Source: Lachnospiraceae bacterium (GTDB lineage Bacteria > Bacillota > Clostridia > Lachnospirales > Lachnospiraceae). Taken from it: 37,494 nucleotides of DNA. Location of the stretch: NCBI GenBank assembly GCA_017450485.1, contig JAFSTN010000007.1:1-37494 (forward strand), read 5' to 3'. The notes below the pieces were generated by a model. It saw only the letters and a program-made list of their open reading frames with translations. It was not told where the DNA came from and did no database searches. The first letter of the stretch is position 1. Each line of letters starts with the position of its first letter. A program made the position numbers and the translations under genes. Positions 24,125 to 33,311 of this stretch are shown here, one piece after another.

Positions 24125-25624
24125 ATGAACATTAAACAGGCGAAACAGTATATAAAAGACATAGTCAGGATCTACTTAAAGAAGGATGAGTACGGTGAAT
24201 ACCGCATACCGGTAGTCAGGCAGCGACCGGTATTTCTGCTGGGGGCCCCGGGTGTGGGTAAGACCGCGATCATGGAGCAGATAGCATCGGAGCTCGGAAT
24301 CGCTCTGGTTGATTACTCGATGACTCATCACACCAGACAGTCAGCGCTCGGACTTCCCTTTATAGTGCATAAGACATATGACGGTGAGGAAACCGATGTT
24401 ACGGAGTATACGATGAGTGAGATCATATCATCGATATATGACGTGATGGAGACGAGCGGTATCCGTGAGGGCATCCTTTTCCTCGATGAGATCAACTGCG
24501 TATCCGAGACGCTGGCCCCCGCCATGCTTCAGTTCCTTCAGTTCAAGGTGTTCGGACGATACAAGGTGCCCGAGGGATGGGTCATCGTAACAGCCGGCAA
24601 CCCTCCGGAATATAATAAATCGGTCCGTGAGTTCGATGTGGTGACTTATGACCGTATGAAACTGATGGAGGTTGAGGCCGACTATTCCGTATGGAAGGAA
24701 TATGCATCCGATAAGCGTCTGCACGGAGCTGTATTGGGATATCTGGAGATCAACACGGAGGATTTCTATCAGATAGATACGACGGTCAGAGGCAGGGGAT
24801 ATGTGACTGCCAGAGGCTGGGAGGATCTGTCCCAGATACTGAAGCTCTACGAGGAAGAAGGACTTAAGGTCGACGAAGGTCTGGTCGGACAGTATCTGCG
24901 TAATGACCGTATAGTCAGAGAGTTCACGGCATATTATGACCTGTATCTAAGATATGTATCCGAATACCGCATGGATGACATCCTGGAGGGACATGCATCC
25001 GAGCAGGCTATGGATAAGGCACGCAAGGCACCGTTTGACGAGAGGCTCTCCATCATAGGCATATTCAGCGACCGCATACTCGGTGCGATCAAAGACGTAA
25101 TGGAGGATTCGGCTGCACTTAAGCAGATATTTGCTGTACTTAAGTCGGTCAGGGACGGCTCGGATCCTGTTACCGACAGCCTGAAGACAGCCCGTGAGGC
25201 GCGTATCCGTCTGATGGATACACGTCGTGCATCCGGAGCGTATGCCGATTCGGATAAGCGTGTTGATAAATCCGTTCTGGCTTTTCTTTCCTCGGCATAT
25301 GAGCGTGTGACTGCTCAGACACAGGGAGAGAGGGATGCTGATTTCGGTCTTGTCAGGGCACAGTTTGAGGAGCGGAAGGCATCCCTGCAGTCTGCCGTAA
25401 ACGATACATCCGCTATGATCGATCATGTATTTGACTTCTGTACCGGCTCATTCGGTGAGGGCAGCGAACTGGTGATGTTGTTGACCACATTGACAGTGGA
25501 TAAGGATTCGGCTGCATATATAGCCACCTTCGGACATGACGGATATGTGGAACTGAGCAAGCGGCTGATGGTAAATGATGCCTCCGACGACCTGATGAGC
25601 AGAGTGGTGGCACTGGATCTGTGA
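24125..25624 (+). CDS. MoxR-like AAA+ ATPase
   Basis: A 499-residue AAA+ ATPase (AAA_5/MoxR-like). Walker A is GAPGVGKT at residues 40-47 and Walker B is GILFLDEIN with Asp121-Glu122. The sensor-1 asparagine is in TAGNPPEYN and an arginine-finger candidate is in KSVREFDVVTYDRM. The C-terminal half is helical and charged, with no known domain. The frame is open from 23981 through the palindrome, but the start is placed at ATG 24125 because homologous sequence begins MNIKQAKQYIKD and a -10 box sits just upstream. No Shine-Dalgarno is present. MoxR ATPases typically remodel or insert metal into partner proteins with VWA-domain cofactors; a DUF2201/VWA-like gene lies downstream at 30491. Confidence 0.88.
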   Translation: MNIKQAKQYIKDIVRIYLKKDEYGEYRIPVVRQRPVFLLGAPGVGKTAIMEQIASELGIALVDYSMTHHTRQSALGLPFIVHKTYDGEETDVTEYTMSEIISSIYDVMETSGIREGILFLDEINCVSETLAPAMLQFLQFKVFGRYKVPEGWVIVTAGNPPEYNKSVREFDVVTYDRMKLMEVEADYSVWKEYASDKRLHGAVLGYLEINTEDFYQIDTTVRGRGYVTARGWEDLSQILKLYEEEGLKVDEGLVGQYLRNDRIVREFTAYYDLYLRYVSEYRMDDILEGHASEQAMDKARKAPFDERLSIIGIFSDRILGAIKDVMEDSAALKQIFAVLKSVRDGSDPVTDSLKTAREARIRLMDTRRASGAYADSDKRVDKSVLAFLSSAYERVTAQTQGERDADFGLVRAQFEERKASLQSAVNDTSAMIDHVFDFCTGSFGEGSELVMLLTTLTVDKDSAAYIATFGHDGYVELSKRLMVNDASDDLMSRVVALDL

Positions 25625-26562
25625 TGAGCAAATATATCGAGGCCGATACACCATCCGGGGTGATCGGATACAGAATAACTACAGATGATGCGGGCAGGAC
25701 TGTGGCATCAGTCAATTCACACAGGGGCCGGGATGTGGAGTTACATATCCCGGCTTATATTGATGGTGAGGGTGAATCCCGCATTCCGGTCACCGGGATA
25801 GACAAAAAAGCATTCCTCTCGGATAAATACCTGCATGAGGTGACGGTACCCGATACGGTGACGCGGATCGGAGAGTGGGCTTTCGCCGGATGCAGATCGT
25901 TGCGATCCATATCCCTGCCCAGAGGCATAGATGCCGCTAATGGGGCATTCAAGGACTGCACCGGCTTAAGGCAGGTGGAGCTGAGAGGGGATGAGCCAAC
26001 CGGCAGTTCGGCTGATGTCGGATATCTCCTGGCGGCAGTCATAGAACTGATGGATGACCGCTTTCTTTTTGATCTGAAGGAGGCCGGTTCGCCGGACTGG
26101 ATTGCGGGCTGGGATATGCGCATGGATACGATTCTCGCCGAACCTGATGAGGAGGGCTTTAGCGCTCTGCTTGCCTGCGGTGAGGAGGATTATGAGGGCA
26201 GAGACAATACTCTGGATGCCTATCTGACGCGCAGACGCAAACGCAAGGTCCGCATATGTCTGGTCAGACTTCTCCATGATGCAGCTCTGAGTGATGAACG
26301 CAGGGATAGGCTCGGCAGTTATCTGTATGAACACAGGGCAGGTGCGGAACATCCCGATGCCTGGCGTGTGGTGCTTGAGGAGCATGGCGACGAAGAGGAG
26401 TACTATGATGTGCTGCGCAGATACGGATGTATAGATGATGCAGCGATCGGGGTAATGTTAAGCGATATGGGTGATTCACACGCCGGCATGAAGTCATATC
26501 TGATCAGGTTGAGCTCAGAGACTTCCGATGAAGGCTTCTTTGATTCTTTCGATCTGTTGTGA
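25624..26562 (+). CDS. Cytosolic BspA-type leucine-rich-repeat protein
   Basis: A 312-residue protein with an LRR_5/BspA-like region in its first 130 residues (IDKKAFLSDKYLHEVTVPDT then IGEWAFAGCRSLRSISLPRG). The remaining 180 residues are an acidic helical domain of unknown function. BspA repeats are usually on secreted surface proteins; this one lacks a signal peptide and is probably intracellular. The ATG at 25624 overlaps the MoxR stop by one base (TGATG), so the two are translationally coupled and likely act together, perhaps with the LRR as substrate adaptor. That role is inferred only from coupling. Confidence 0.8.
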   Translation: MSKYIEADTPSGVIGYRITTDDAGRTVASVNSHRGRDVELHIPAYIDGEGESRIPVTGIDKKAFLSDKYLHEVTVPDTVTRIGEWAFAGCRSLRSISLPRGIDAANGAFKDCTGLRQVELRGDEPTGSSADVGYLLAAVIELMDDRFLFDLKEAGSPDWIAGWDMRMDTILAEPDEEGFSALLACGEEDYEGRDNTLDAYLTRRRKRKVRICLVRLLHDAALSDERRDRLGSYLYEHRAGAEHPDAWRVVLEEHGDEEEYYDVLRRYGCIDDAAIGVMLSDMGDSHAGMKSYLIRLSSETSDEGFFDSFDLL

Positions 26563-26584
26563 TTAGCTTGTGCTAACCATTCAA

Positions 26585-26613
26585 TTGATAATTAAATGTG
26601 CTTGTGTTACATT
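26585..26613 (+). promoter_or_regulatory. Promoter of gpmI
   Basis: TTGATA (26585-26590), 17-bp spacer, TACATT (26608-26613) preceded by TGT, making an extended -10. It predicts a leader of about 50 nt. A small TTAGC-TTGT-GCTAA hairpin (about 26563-26576) lies upstream after the LRR gene, with no T-run. Confidence 0.6.
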
Positions 26614-26671
26614 ATTTAGTGGTAATTGAACAGATGATCCATCTGATATTTAACATATGAGGAGAGAAAAC

Positions 26672-28216
26672 ATGAAAAAAGATCTTAAAGTACTTATGAT
26701 CCTCGACGGATACGGACTCAGCGACATCAAGGAGCACAATGCGATCGCTGAAGCGAATACTCCCGTTATGGATAAGCTGATGGCCGAGTATCCTTTTGTA
26801 AAAGGATATGCGAGCGGCATGTCGGTAGGACTTCCCGACGGACAGATGGGCAACTCCGAGGTTGGACACCTCAATATGGGAGCCGGCCGTATCGTATATC
26901 AGGAGCTGACACGCATCACCAAGGAGATCCAGGACGGTACTTTCTTTGAGAACGAAGCTTTGCTTGCGGCTGTTGAAAACTGCAAGAAGAACGATTCCGC
27001 TTTCCATATGTACGGACTCGTATCCGACGGCGGTGTGCACAGCCACAACACACATCTCTACGGGCTTCTTGAGCTGGCCAAGAGAAACGGCCTGAAGAAA
27101 GTATATGTACACTGCTTCCTCGATGGCCGTGACACACCTCCCGCTTCGGGCAAGGGCTATGTGGAGGAACTTGAGGCCGAGATGAAGAAGATCGGTGTCG
27201 GTGAAGTCGCATCCGTTCACGGCAGATACTATGCGATGGACAGAGATAACAACTATGACCGTGTGGAAAAGGCTTACAGAGCCCTGACCGAAGGCAAGGG
27301 AGAGTATACCGCCGAGTCCGCACCTGCAGGTATCCAGGCTTCATATGACCGTGAGGAGACCGATGAGTTCGTTAAGCCCACCGTGATCGTAAAGGACGGC
27401 AAACCCGTAGCTACGATTCAGGACGGCGATTCGGTAGTATTCTTTAACTTCAGACCTGACAGAGCCCGTGAGATCACTCACTGCTTCTGCGATGATGAGT
27501 TTGATAAGTTTGACAGGGGAGCGCGTAAACAGATCGTATATGTATGCTTCTCAGATTACGATCCCACCATCCCCAATAAGCTTATTGCGTTCAAGAAGAT
27601 ATCGGTGACCAATACATTCGGAGAGTGGCTTGCATCCAAGGGCAAGACTCAGGCCAGGTTAGCCGAGACCGAGAAGTATGCTCATGTAACTTTCTTCTTC
27701 AACGGAGGAGTAGAGGAGCCTAATCCCGGTGAGGAGCGTATCCTCGTGAACTCTCCCAAGGACGTGGCTACATATGACCTCAAGCCTCAGATGAGCGCTC
27801 CCGAGGTATGCGACAGACTGGTAGAGTGCATCAAGTCTGACAAATATGATGTGATCATAATCAACTTCGCCAATCCCGACATGGTAGGTCACACCGGCGT
27901 AGAGGAAGCTGCCATCAAAGCTATCGAGACAGTGGATGAGTGCGTGGGACGTGCGGTAGAAGCTGTCAAGGAAGTGAACGGTACACTGTTCATCTGTGCG
28001 GATCACGGTAATGCCGAACAGCTGGTAGACTATGAGACCGGAGCTCCTCATACGGCACATACTACCAATCCCGTTCCTTTCATACTCGTAAATGCCGATC
28101 CCAAGTATAAGCTTCGCGAAGGCGGTGTGCTGGCAGATATCGTGCCTACTCTGATCGAGCTTATGGGTGAGGAACAGCCTGCGGAGATGACAGGTAAATC
28201 CCTTTTGATCCAGTGA
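26672..28216 (+). CDS. gpmI: Cofactor-independent phosphoglycerate mutase
   Basis: A 514-residue, manganese-dependent enzyme interconverting 3- and 2-phosphoglycerate in glycolysis. The phosphatase-like active site shows metal ligand Asp12 (LDGYGLSD) and nucleophile Ser62 (GNSEVGHLNMGAGR). The transferase domain has DGRDTPP and YYAMDRDNNYDR. C-terminal metal ligands are in NFANPDMVGHTG and ADHGNAEQ. Start ATG 26672 is chosen over the in-frame 26657 because AGGAGAG at 26660-26666 fits it and the protein then begins as the family does. It has its own promoter but runs into the ABC gene three bases later. Confidence 0.97.
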   Translation: MKKDLKVLMILDGYGLSDIKEHNAIAEANTPVMDKLMAEYPFVKGYASGMSVGLPDGQMGNSEVGHLNMGAGRIVYQELTRITKEIQDGTFFENEALLAAVENCKKNDSAFHMYGLVSDGGVHSHNTHLYGLLELAKRNGLKKVYVHCFLDGRDTPPASGKGYVEELEAEMKKIGVGEVASVHGRYYAMDRDNNYDRVEKAYRALTEGKGEYTAESAPAGIQASYDREETDEFVKPTVIVKDGKPVATIQDGDSVVFFNFRPDRAREITHCFCDDEFDKFDRGARKQIVYVCFSDYDPTIPNKLIAFKKISVTNTFGEWLASKGKTQARLAETEKYAHVTFFFNGGVEEPNPGEERILVNSPKDVATYDLKPQMSAPEVCDRLVECIKSDKYDVIIINFANPDMVGHTGVEEAAIKAIETVDECVGRAVEAVKEVNGTLFICADHGNAEQLVDYETGAPHTAHTTNPVPFILVNADPKYKLREGGVLADIVPTLIELMGEEQPAEMTGKSLLIQ

Positions 28217-28219
28217 TCA

Positions 28220-28834
28220 ATGATAGAGCTTAGTAATGTAACCAAGCATTTTGATAATATATGCGCGCTGAACAGGGTGAGCGCCTCCTTTAAGGAAGGC
28301 GCGATCAGTGCGATCACAGGTACCTCCGGTAGCGGTAAATCCACACTTGTCCGCATTATCGGAGGTATAGTGCGCCCTGACGCCGGTGTGGTGGTAGTGG
28401 ACGACATGCCCATTTTTGACAACGTGGTTACCCTCAAGCGGATGTTCGTTCTGCCGGAGAAGCCATACTGTCCATCCTATGAATCCGCAGCGGAACTTGC
28501 GGATTTCTACGCTCATATGTATGAGACCTTTGATGTGGAAAGGATGCATGAGCTGGCGATAGCCTACAGCCTTCCGACCGATGTTCCGATGCGCAGGATG
28601 GAACCCTATGCCCGTAATCTGATGATGCTGGCGATAGGGATATCCGCGGGTACCAAGTATCTGGTCTGTGATGATCTGTTCACCGCGATGAGTGATGAGA
28701 TGCGCTCATCGGCACGGAAGATGATAGTTGATGCTTTGGACTCGTTTGGAACAACATTTGTAATCGCACTGGCAGACACATCCGTTTTCGGAGAAGTGAT
28801 AGATTATACCTATGAATTGGAAGCTTTTCGCTGA
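28220..28834 (+). CDS. Degenerate ABC transporter ATPase
   Basis: A short, 204-residue ABC-type ATPase, below the usual 230-300. Walker A is intact (GTSGSGKST). Other motifs have decayed. The Q-loop position reads LPEKP, the LSGGQ signature is replaced by MEPYARNL, Walker B ends CDD rather than DE, and no H-loop histidine is visible (ALADTS). It may therefore bind ATP without normal cycling, or pair with another ATPase. ATG 28220 is three bases after the gpmI stop with no Shine-Dalgarno, so translation appears coupled. Its end overlaps the permease gene by 23 bases, which makes the permease its partner. Confidence 0.82.
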   Translation: MIELSNVTKHFDNICALNRVSASFKEGAISAITGTSGSGKSTLVRIIGGIVRPDAGVVVVDDMPIFDNVVTLKRMFVLPEKPYCPSYESAAELADFYAHMYETFDVERMHELAIAYSLPTDVPMRRMEPYARNLMMLAIGISAGTKYLVCDDLFTAMSDEMRSSARKMIVDALDSFGTTFVIALADTSVFGEVIDYTYELEAFR

Positions 28835-30506
28835 CAGTAAAAGAAGAATAATAGTAAGTCTGCTCTTCGTGGCAGCCATTGTTGCCGCTTACAGCGGACG
28901 TCTGCTTCTCTCGGATACGAGACACCGGGGCATGCCTTTCTATGAGGTTCCTTCGTTCTGCGTGATGATAGCCGGCGCGACCGGAGTCTTTGCCGTGTGC
29001 ATCGCTTCTTATTGGTTCGCTTATCTTCATTCCGAGAAACGCACGGATTTTTATCACAGCCTGCCTGTATCCGCGATCGTGCGTTTTCGCACCTTTTATA
29101 CGGGATGCCTGCTGGTATATGCCGGAGGACTCGTTCTGTCGATAATCGTCAGTCTGACGTTCGGAGTGCCTTTGGCCGGTTTTGACGCAGGTCTTTTTGC
29201 CAGATTGTGCATGGCGGCGGCCATGACCGTTTTCTTTTTCCTGACGATCATGAATATCACCATATACGCATTCTGTCTGTCCGGAAACATCATCATAGGT
29301 CTGCTGATCGATGCGGTCCTTCTTTTCTATATTGATCTGTGGGAAAGAGTGATCGACCTCATGTGCGACTTTGCGACGCATTCGTCCTTTTTTGAAACCA
29401 AAAGCCCGTCAATATCACTTATCGATGTCTATATGGAAGCCATATATCCGATCGTCAGAAGCGACGTTTCTCTGGGGGTGAGCGTGTCAGCATTTGTTTC
29501 TGCGATCGTGAAGCTGCTTATATGGTTCGTGGTTACGTATTTGATGTGCCGCTCCCGCTATCTGAAGCGGCCCGCCGAGAGCGCCAGGAGCCTTATAGCC
29601 TTTTATTCTTCGCATCTGCTGATCAAGCTGATGATCGTGGTTCCTGTGGCCTTGATGATGGGTAATTCCACTTATGACAGCTTCTATGCTTACAGAAATG
29701 TTATGCAGATCGTATCCATGATCGTGACGGCCATAGTAGTGTCGATGCTTCTGGAGGCGGTCTTCAGCCACAGCATTCGAACCGCACTTAAGAGCCGGGG
29801 CAGTATAATAGTATCTCTGATCGTGATCTTTGCTGCGTTCGGGGTGATCCGCGCCGTTGAAAAAAAATACAATTCCTACGTACCGAAGTATGACGATCTG
29901 GAGTCGTATGCCGTATTTTGCCCGCTGGACAGCTATTACTACGGCTTCAATCTGAAATACGACGAGGACGGTCACGTATATGACTATATCGATGCAGCCG
30001 AATATGTGAAGTCTCATATGATCCTTCCCGATGAGAAAGCCATACTTACCCTGGCGGCGAAATCACAGCAGACGGATTACCATGAAATGAGCTCTCCGCT
30101 GCCTCTTCAGGTTTATTACCGGCTGAGCAAAGGAGCACCGCGAAGCCGTCTGATATGGATCGATATGGATGATGACGAGAACAGGGGCATGCTCAACCGC
30201 ATAGTCGGACCGGCATATTATAAGTCTGGAGTATGGCAGGGGTTTGACTATGATGTTCCCGATGACGCCGATGTCAACAGCGTGGATTTCCATGATCTGA
30301 GAGCCGACGTATATACTCATATCGGGCAGGGCCAGGGCACGGCGGAGCAGATACTTGAGGTATGGCGACAGGACATGGTTCGTTATGACTATGACCATAT
30401 CCGTTATGACGAAGTAGCCGCTGAGATAGAAGTCCATTTCGACGGAGGACTCTATATGTGGGTCCTGCCGGTTTATGAAGATATGAGTTTATGGGAAAAC
30501 CACTGA
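28812..30506 (+). CDS. ABC exporter-type permease with large external domain
   Basis: A 564-residue membrane protein with about eight hydrophobic segments in the first 350 residues. A roughly 210-residue extracytoplasmic C-terminal domain follows, rich in Asp/Tyr (FCPLDSYYYGFNLKYDEDGH). The motif KRTDFYHSLPVS after the second helix is characteristic of a Firmicutes ABC-2-like permease group, some members of which carry a DUF6449 C-terminal domain; I could not verify that assignment. Substrate is unknown; lipid, peptide or antibiotic export are all possible. It overlaps the ATPase upstream (23 bp) and the VWA gene downstream (16 bp). Confidence 0.8.
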   Translation: MNWKLFADSKRRIIVSLLFVAAIVAAYSGRLLLSDTRHRGMPFYEVPSFCVMIAGATGVFAVCIASYWFAYLHSEKRTDFYHSLPVSAIVRFRTFYTGCLLVYAGGLVLSIIVSLTFGVPLAGFDAGLFARLCMAAAMTVFFFLTIMNITIYAFCLSGNIIIGLLIDAVLLFYIDLWERVIDLMCDFATHSSFFETKSPSISLIDVYMEAIYPIVRSDVSLGVSVSAFVSAIVKLLIWFVVTYLMCRSRYLKRPAESARSLIAFYSSHLLIKLMIVVPVALMMGNSTYDSFYAYRNVMQIVSMIVTAIVVSMLLEAVFSHSIRTALKSRGSIIVSLIVIFAAFGVIRAVEKKYNSYVPKYDDLESYAVFCPLDSYYYGFNLKYDEDGHVYDYIDAAEYVKSHMILPDEKAILTLAAKSQQTDYHEMSSPLPLQVYYRLSKGAPRSRLIWIDMDDDENRGMLNRIVGPAYYKSGVWQGFDYDVPDDADVNSVDFHDLRADVYTHIGQGQGTAEQILEVWRQDMVRYDYDHIRYDEVAAEIEVHFDGGLYMWVLPVYEDMSLWENH

Positions 30507-31795
30507 CACGTGAAGCTGAGATACTCGATATAGCCTCGGAGATCATACGCAGTGCCGAGAACGGTGTGATCATGAACCTCCGTTTTTTGGGAGTGGCCAT
30601 GGCTGCCATCAGATGGGAACCGCGTGTCGGAAGTGCGCGTATCGTATGTAACGGAGAAAAGTGCTTCTATGATCCCGCTCTGGTGATCAGACGATACAGG
30701 AACGAACCTAACAGTATCATCAGATGCTACCTGCATGTTCTTTTCCATTTCATTTTTCATCATGATCACGAGTATGCCTCCAGGAGAACAGAACTCTGGG
30801 ATATGGCATGCGATATCGCCGTCGAGAATATAATCATGGAACTCGGGTTGTATCAGACTGCTTTGAAATCCGATGCCGAACGTACTGTTAAGCTCAAGAC
30901 GCTCAGGGACCGTGCAGGCGGTCTGCATGCACAGGCACTGTACAGGCTTATGCTGGTCGAGGCTCCGTCGGATAAGGAAATCGCCGAACTGATCAGATTG
31001 TTTAAGCGTGATAATCATGACCTGTGGATACCCGATGAGAAGCTTGAAGTGAGCCTCGAGCAGTGGAAGAAGATATCCGAGAGGATCAAGGCGGATCTGA
31101 AGAGCTTTTCCAAGGGACATACGGATTCGGAAAGCCTGAAGGCGGCTCTGGAGGTTGCGACCAGGGAACGTGTGAATTACAGTGAGTTTCTGCGCAGATT
31201 TATGGTGTCCGGCGAGACTCTGCATGTCAGTGATGATGAGTTTGATTATATCTATTACACTTACGGACTTGATACCTATGGCAACATGCCTTTGATAGAG
31301 CCTCTGGAATATGCGGATGTATCGAAGATCAAGGAGTTCGTGATCGCCATAGACACGTCCTCTTCCTGCAAAGGGGAGCTGGTGGAGGCTTTCCTTAAGC
31401 GCACCGTGAGCATTATCAGCGATGCCGATAATTTCTTTAATCAGTACAATGTACACATCATCCAGTGTGACAGTGAAGTGAGGTCGGATGATGTCGTTCA
31501 TAACAGTGAGGAACTGGAGACTTATATAGCCACAGCCAAGCTCACGGGATTCGGTTCTACGGACTTTCGGCCGGTCTTTGATTATGTTGACGATTTGAGG
31601 GAAAAAGGTGTATTCTGTAACTTAAGGGGGCTTATATATTTCACTGACGGATATGGGGTATATCCACCCTCTATGCCTGATTATGATACAGCATTTGTGT
31701 TTCTCAGGGACGACGGACAGGCGCTCGATGTTCCCGATTGGGCCATACGTATAGTGCTGGATGAAGAGCAGGTATCAATTACTGACCATACTTAA
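30491..31795 (+). CDS. DUF2201 / VWA-like protein, probable MoxR partner
   Basis: A 434-residue soluble protein with two parts. The N-terminal part resembles the DUF2201 metallopeptidase-like domain, with a His82-V-L-F-His86 motif, FHHDHEY and CDIAVEN; the glutamate of HExxH is missing, so proteolysis is doubtful. The C-terminal part is a VWA-like domain with a complete MIDAS: Asp288-T-S-S-Ser292, Thr in TGFGSTDFRP and Asp in YFTDGYG. Such proteins are usually encoded beside a MoxR-like ATPase. Here the ATPase is 5 kb upstream, separated by gpmI and the ABC pair. It overlaps the permease by 16 bases. Confidence 0.85.
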   Translation: MGKPLTREAEILDIASEIIRSAENGVIMNLRFLGVAMAAIRWEPRVGSARIVCNGEKCFYDPALVIRRYRNEPNSIIRCYLHVLFHFIFHHDHEYASRRTELWDMACDIAVENIIMELGLYQTALKSDAERTVKLKTLRDRAGGLHAQALYRLMLVEAPSDKEIAELIRLFKRDNHDLWIPDEKLEVSLEQWKKISERIKADLKSFSKGHTDSESLKAALEVATRERVNYSEFLRRFMVSGETLHVSDDEFDYIYYTYGLDTYGNMPLIEPLEYADVSKIKEFVIAIDTSSSCKGELVEAFLKRTVSIISDADNFFNQYNVHIIQCDSEVRSDDVVHNSEELETYIATAKLTGFGSTDFRPVFDYVDDLREKGVFCNLRGLIYFTDGYGVYPPSMPDYDTAFVFLRDDGQALDVPDWAIRIVLDEEQVSITDHT

Positions 31796-31805
31796 GGATT
31801 CGGGA

Positions 31806-33302
31806 ATGTCAGAAACTCCAAACAACAAAACTGCAAATAAGACTACGGCTAAGCTCCGGACTATGATCATAGCCGGATTTGCCGTGCTTGTTCCCGTTAT
31901 GCTTCTTTTTGTCATCACGGCATTTAATATGCGCATGGGTGATGCGATGAAGAAGCAGACTGCCGATATGGTCACCAATCTGAATATGCAGATCAAGGTG
32001 AATACCGACAGTTATCTTGAAGTTGTAGAGGGCAACGTACATATGATCACCTCCGATGAGGAGATTCAGTCATATGCTCCCGGATCTGGTGATAAAAAGG
32101 ATCTTTCGATCGAAGCCATTATCGAAGATAAGCTGAGTACATATGCAATCTACTCAAACTATCTGGATTACGGTATCGTCTATTCCGACGGAACTACGCT
32201 GGGTAATATTTCAAATGACCTGAAGATAATGGGGACTGACAGGATATATACCGTCCTGGACAAGGCTCTGAAGAAGACCGGAGGATGGTCTTCGGAGATC
32301 GTTCCGAACAGAGGGGCAGCCATATATCTGAGCCGCATAAATGACGTGGCCATAGCTGTTGGCTCCATTCCCTCACAGGAGCTGACCACCAGACTGAAGG
32401 ACTCTCTGTTCATAGACGGCATGAATATATATGTAGCGGACAAGTCGCTGGTGATCATCTCGACTACAGATGCCGACACAAATCCCGGCAGCTACATGAA
32501 GACGAATATAAGCCGCAGTGTAGACCGTGTAAAATCCGAGACGCTGATAAGCGATAACTATGTGGTTGCAACCCAGAAACTGAAAAATGACTGGTTTGTG
32601 GTTGCTGTTATCCCCAGTGCGGATATATTGACGGCACTTCAGGCTACGAACCGTTATGTTATCGCATTCTCTGTAGTTGCATCCCTGCTGGCGCTTGGGT
32701 ATGTCATCTATGTGACGCAGAGGATCGTGAACTCCGTCAATCAGACCATGGACAAGCTGGATGTCAAGGCTCAGACCGATCTGCTTACCGGCCTGATCAA
32801 TAAGAGATCATTTGAGGAAATCGTTGATGCGGCACTGAACAATCCCGAGGATCATGTCAGCTATGCATTGATATTCATGGATATTGATAATTTCAAAGGC
32901 GTCAATGACAGATGTGGTCATGACGTGGGCGATATGGTACTCAAGAGCTTTTCGCATACGATCGACACCGTATTCAGAGAGACTGATATCAAGGGCCGTC
33001 TCGGTGGCGATGAGTTCTGCGTTCTTATGAAGATGACCGAAGAAGACCGTGCGATGCTGATTGAGCATGTCAATGAAGTATGCCGCAGATTTGTTGATGC
33101 GCTTCACCGTAAGGCCAATTCAGCCAGACAGTCTTTGCCGGCAGTTACATCCAGTATGGGTGCAGCGCTGTGGGATGGTGCACCGGAGGGATTCGAGGAG
33201 TTATATCACAAAGCAGATACCGCGCTGTATGCCTCCAAGAATCGTGGTAAAGATACCTGGTCCATATATGGTCAGGATGATGTGAAGGAAGCTATTGAAT
33301 AG
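31806..33302 (+). CDS. Membrane diguanylate cyclase with external sensor domain
   Basis: A 498-residue enzyme making c-di-GMP from two GTP. A transmembrane helix (about 20-40), a Cache-like extracytoplasmic sensor domain (about 45-280) and a second helix (about 285-307) lead into a GGDEF domain (about 330-490). The active site GGDEF is intact at 400-404, and the inhibitory I-site RETD sits at 391-394, exactly five residues upstream, so product feedback is likely. Start ATG 31806 has AAGGA at 31794-31798; the longer 31761 start would overlap the VWA gene. The ligand for the Cache domain is unknown. It is followed three bases after its stop by the GGDEF-EAL gene. Confidence 0.92.
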   Translation: MSETPNNKTANKTTAKLRTMIIAGFAVLVPVMLLFVITAFNMRMGDAMKKQTADMVTNLNMQIKVNTDSYLEVVEGNVHMITSDEEIQSYAPGSGDKKDLSIEAIIEDKLSTYAIYSNYLDYGIVYSDGTTLGNISNDLKIMGTDRIYTVLDKALKKTGGWSSEIVPNRGAAIYLSRINDVAIAVGSIPSQELTTRLKDSLFIDGMNIYVADKSLVIISTTDADTNPGSYMKTNISRSVDRVKSETLISDNYVVATQKLKNDWFVVAVIPSADILTALQATNRYVIAFSVVASLLALGYVIYVTQRIVNSVNQTMDKLDVKAQTDLLTGLINKRSFEEIVDAALNNPEDHVSYALIFMDIDNFKGVNDRCGHDVGDMVLKSFSHTIDTVFRETDIKGRLGGDEFCVLMKMTEEDRAMLIEHVNEVCRRFVDALHRKANSARQSLPAVTSSMGAALWDGAPEGFEELYHKADTALYASKNRGKDTWSIYGQDDVKEAIE

Positions 33303-33311
33303 CCGGTGCCT

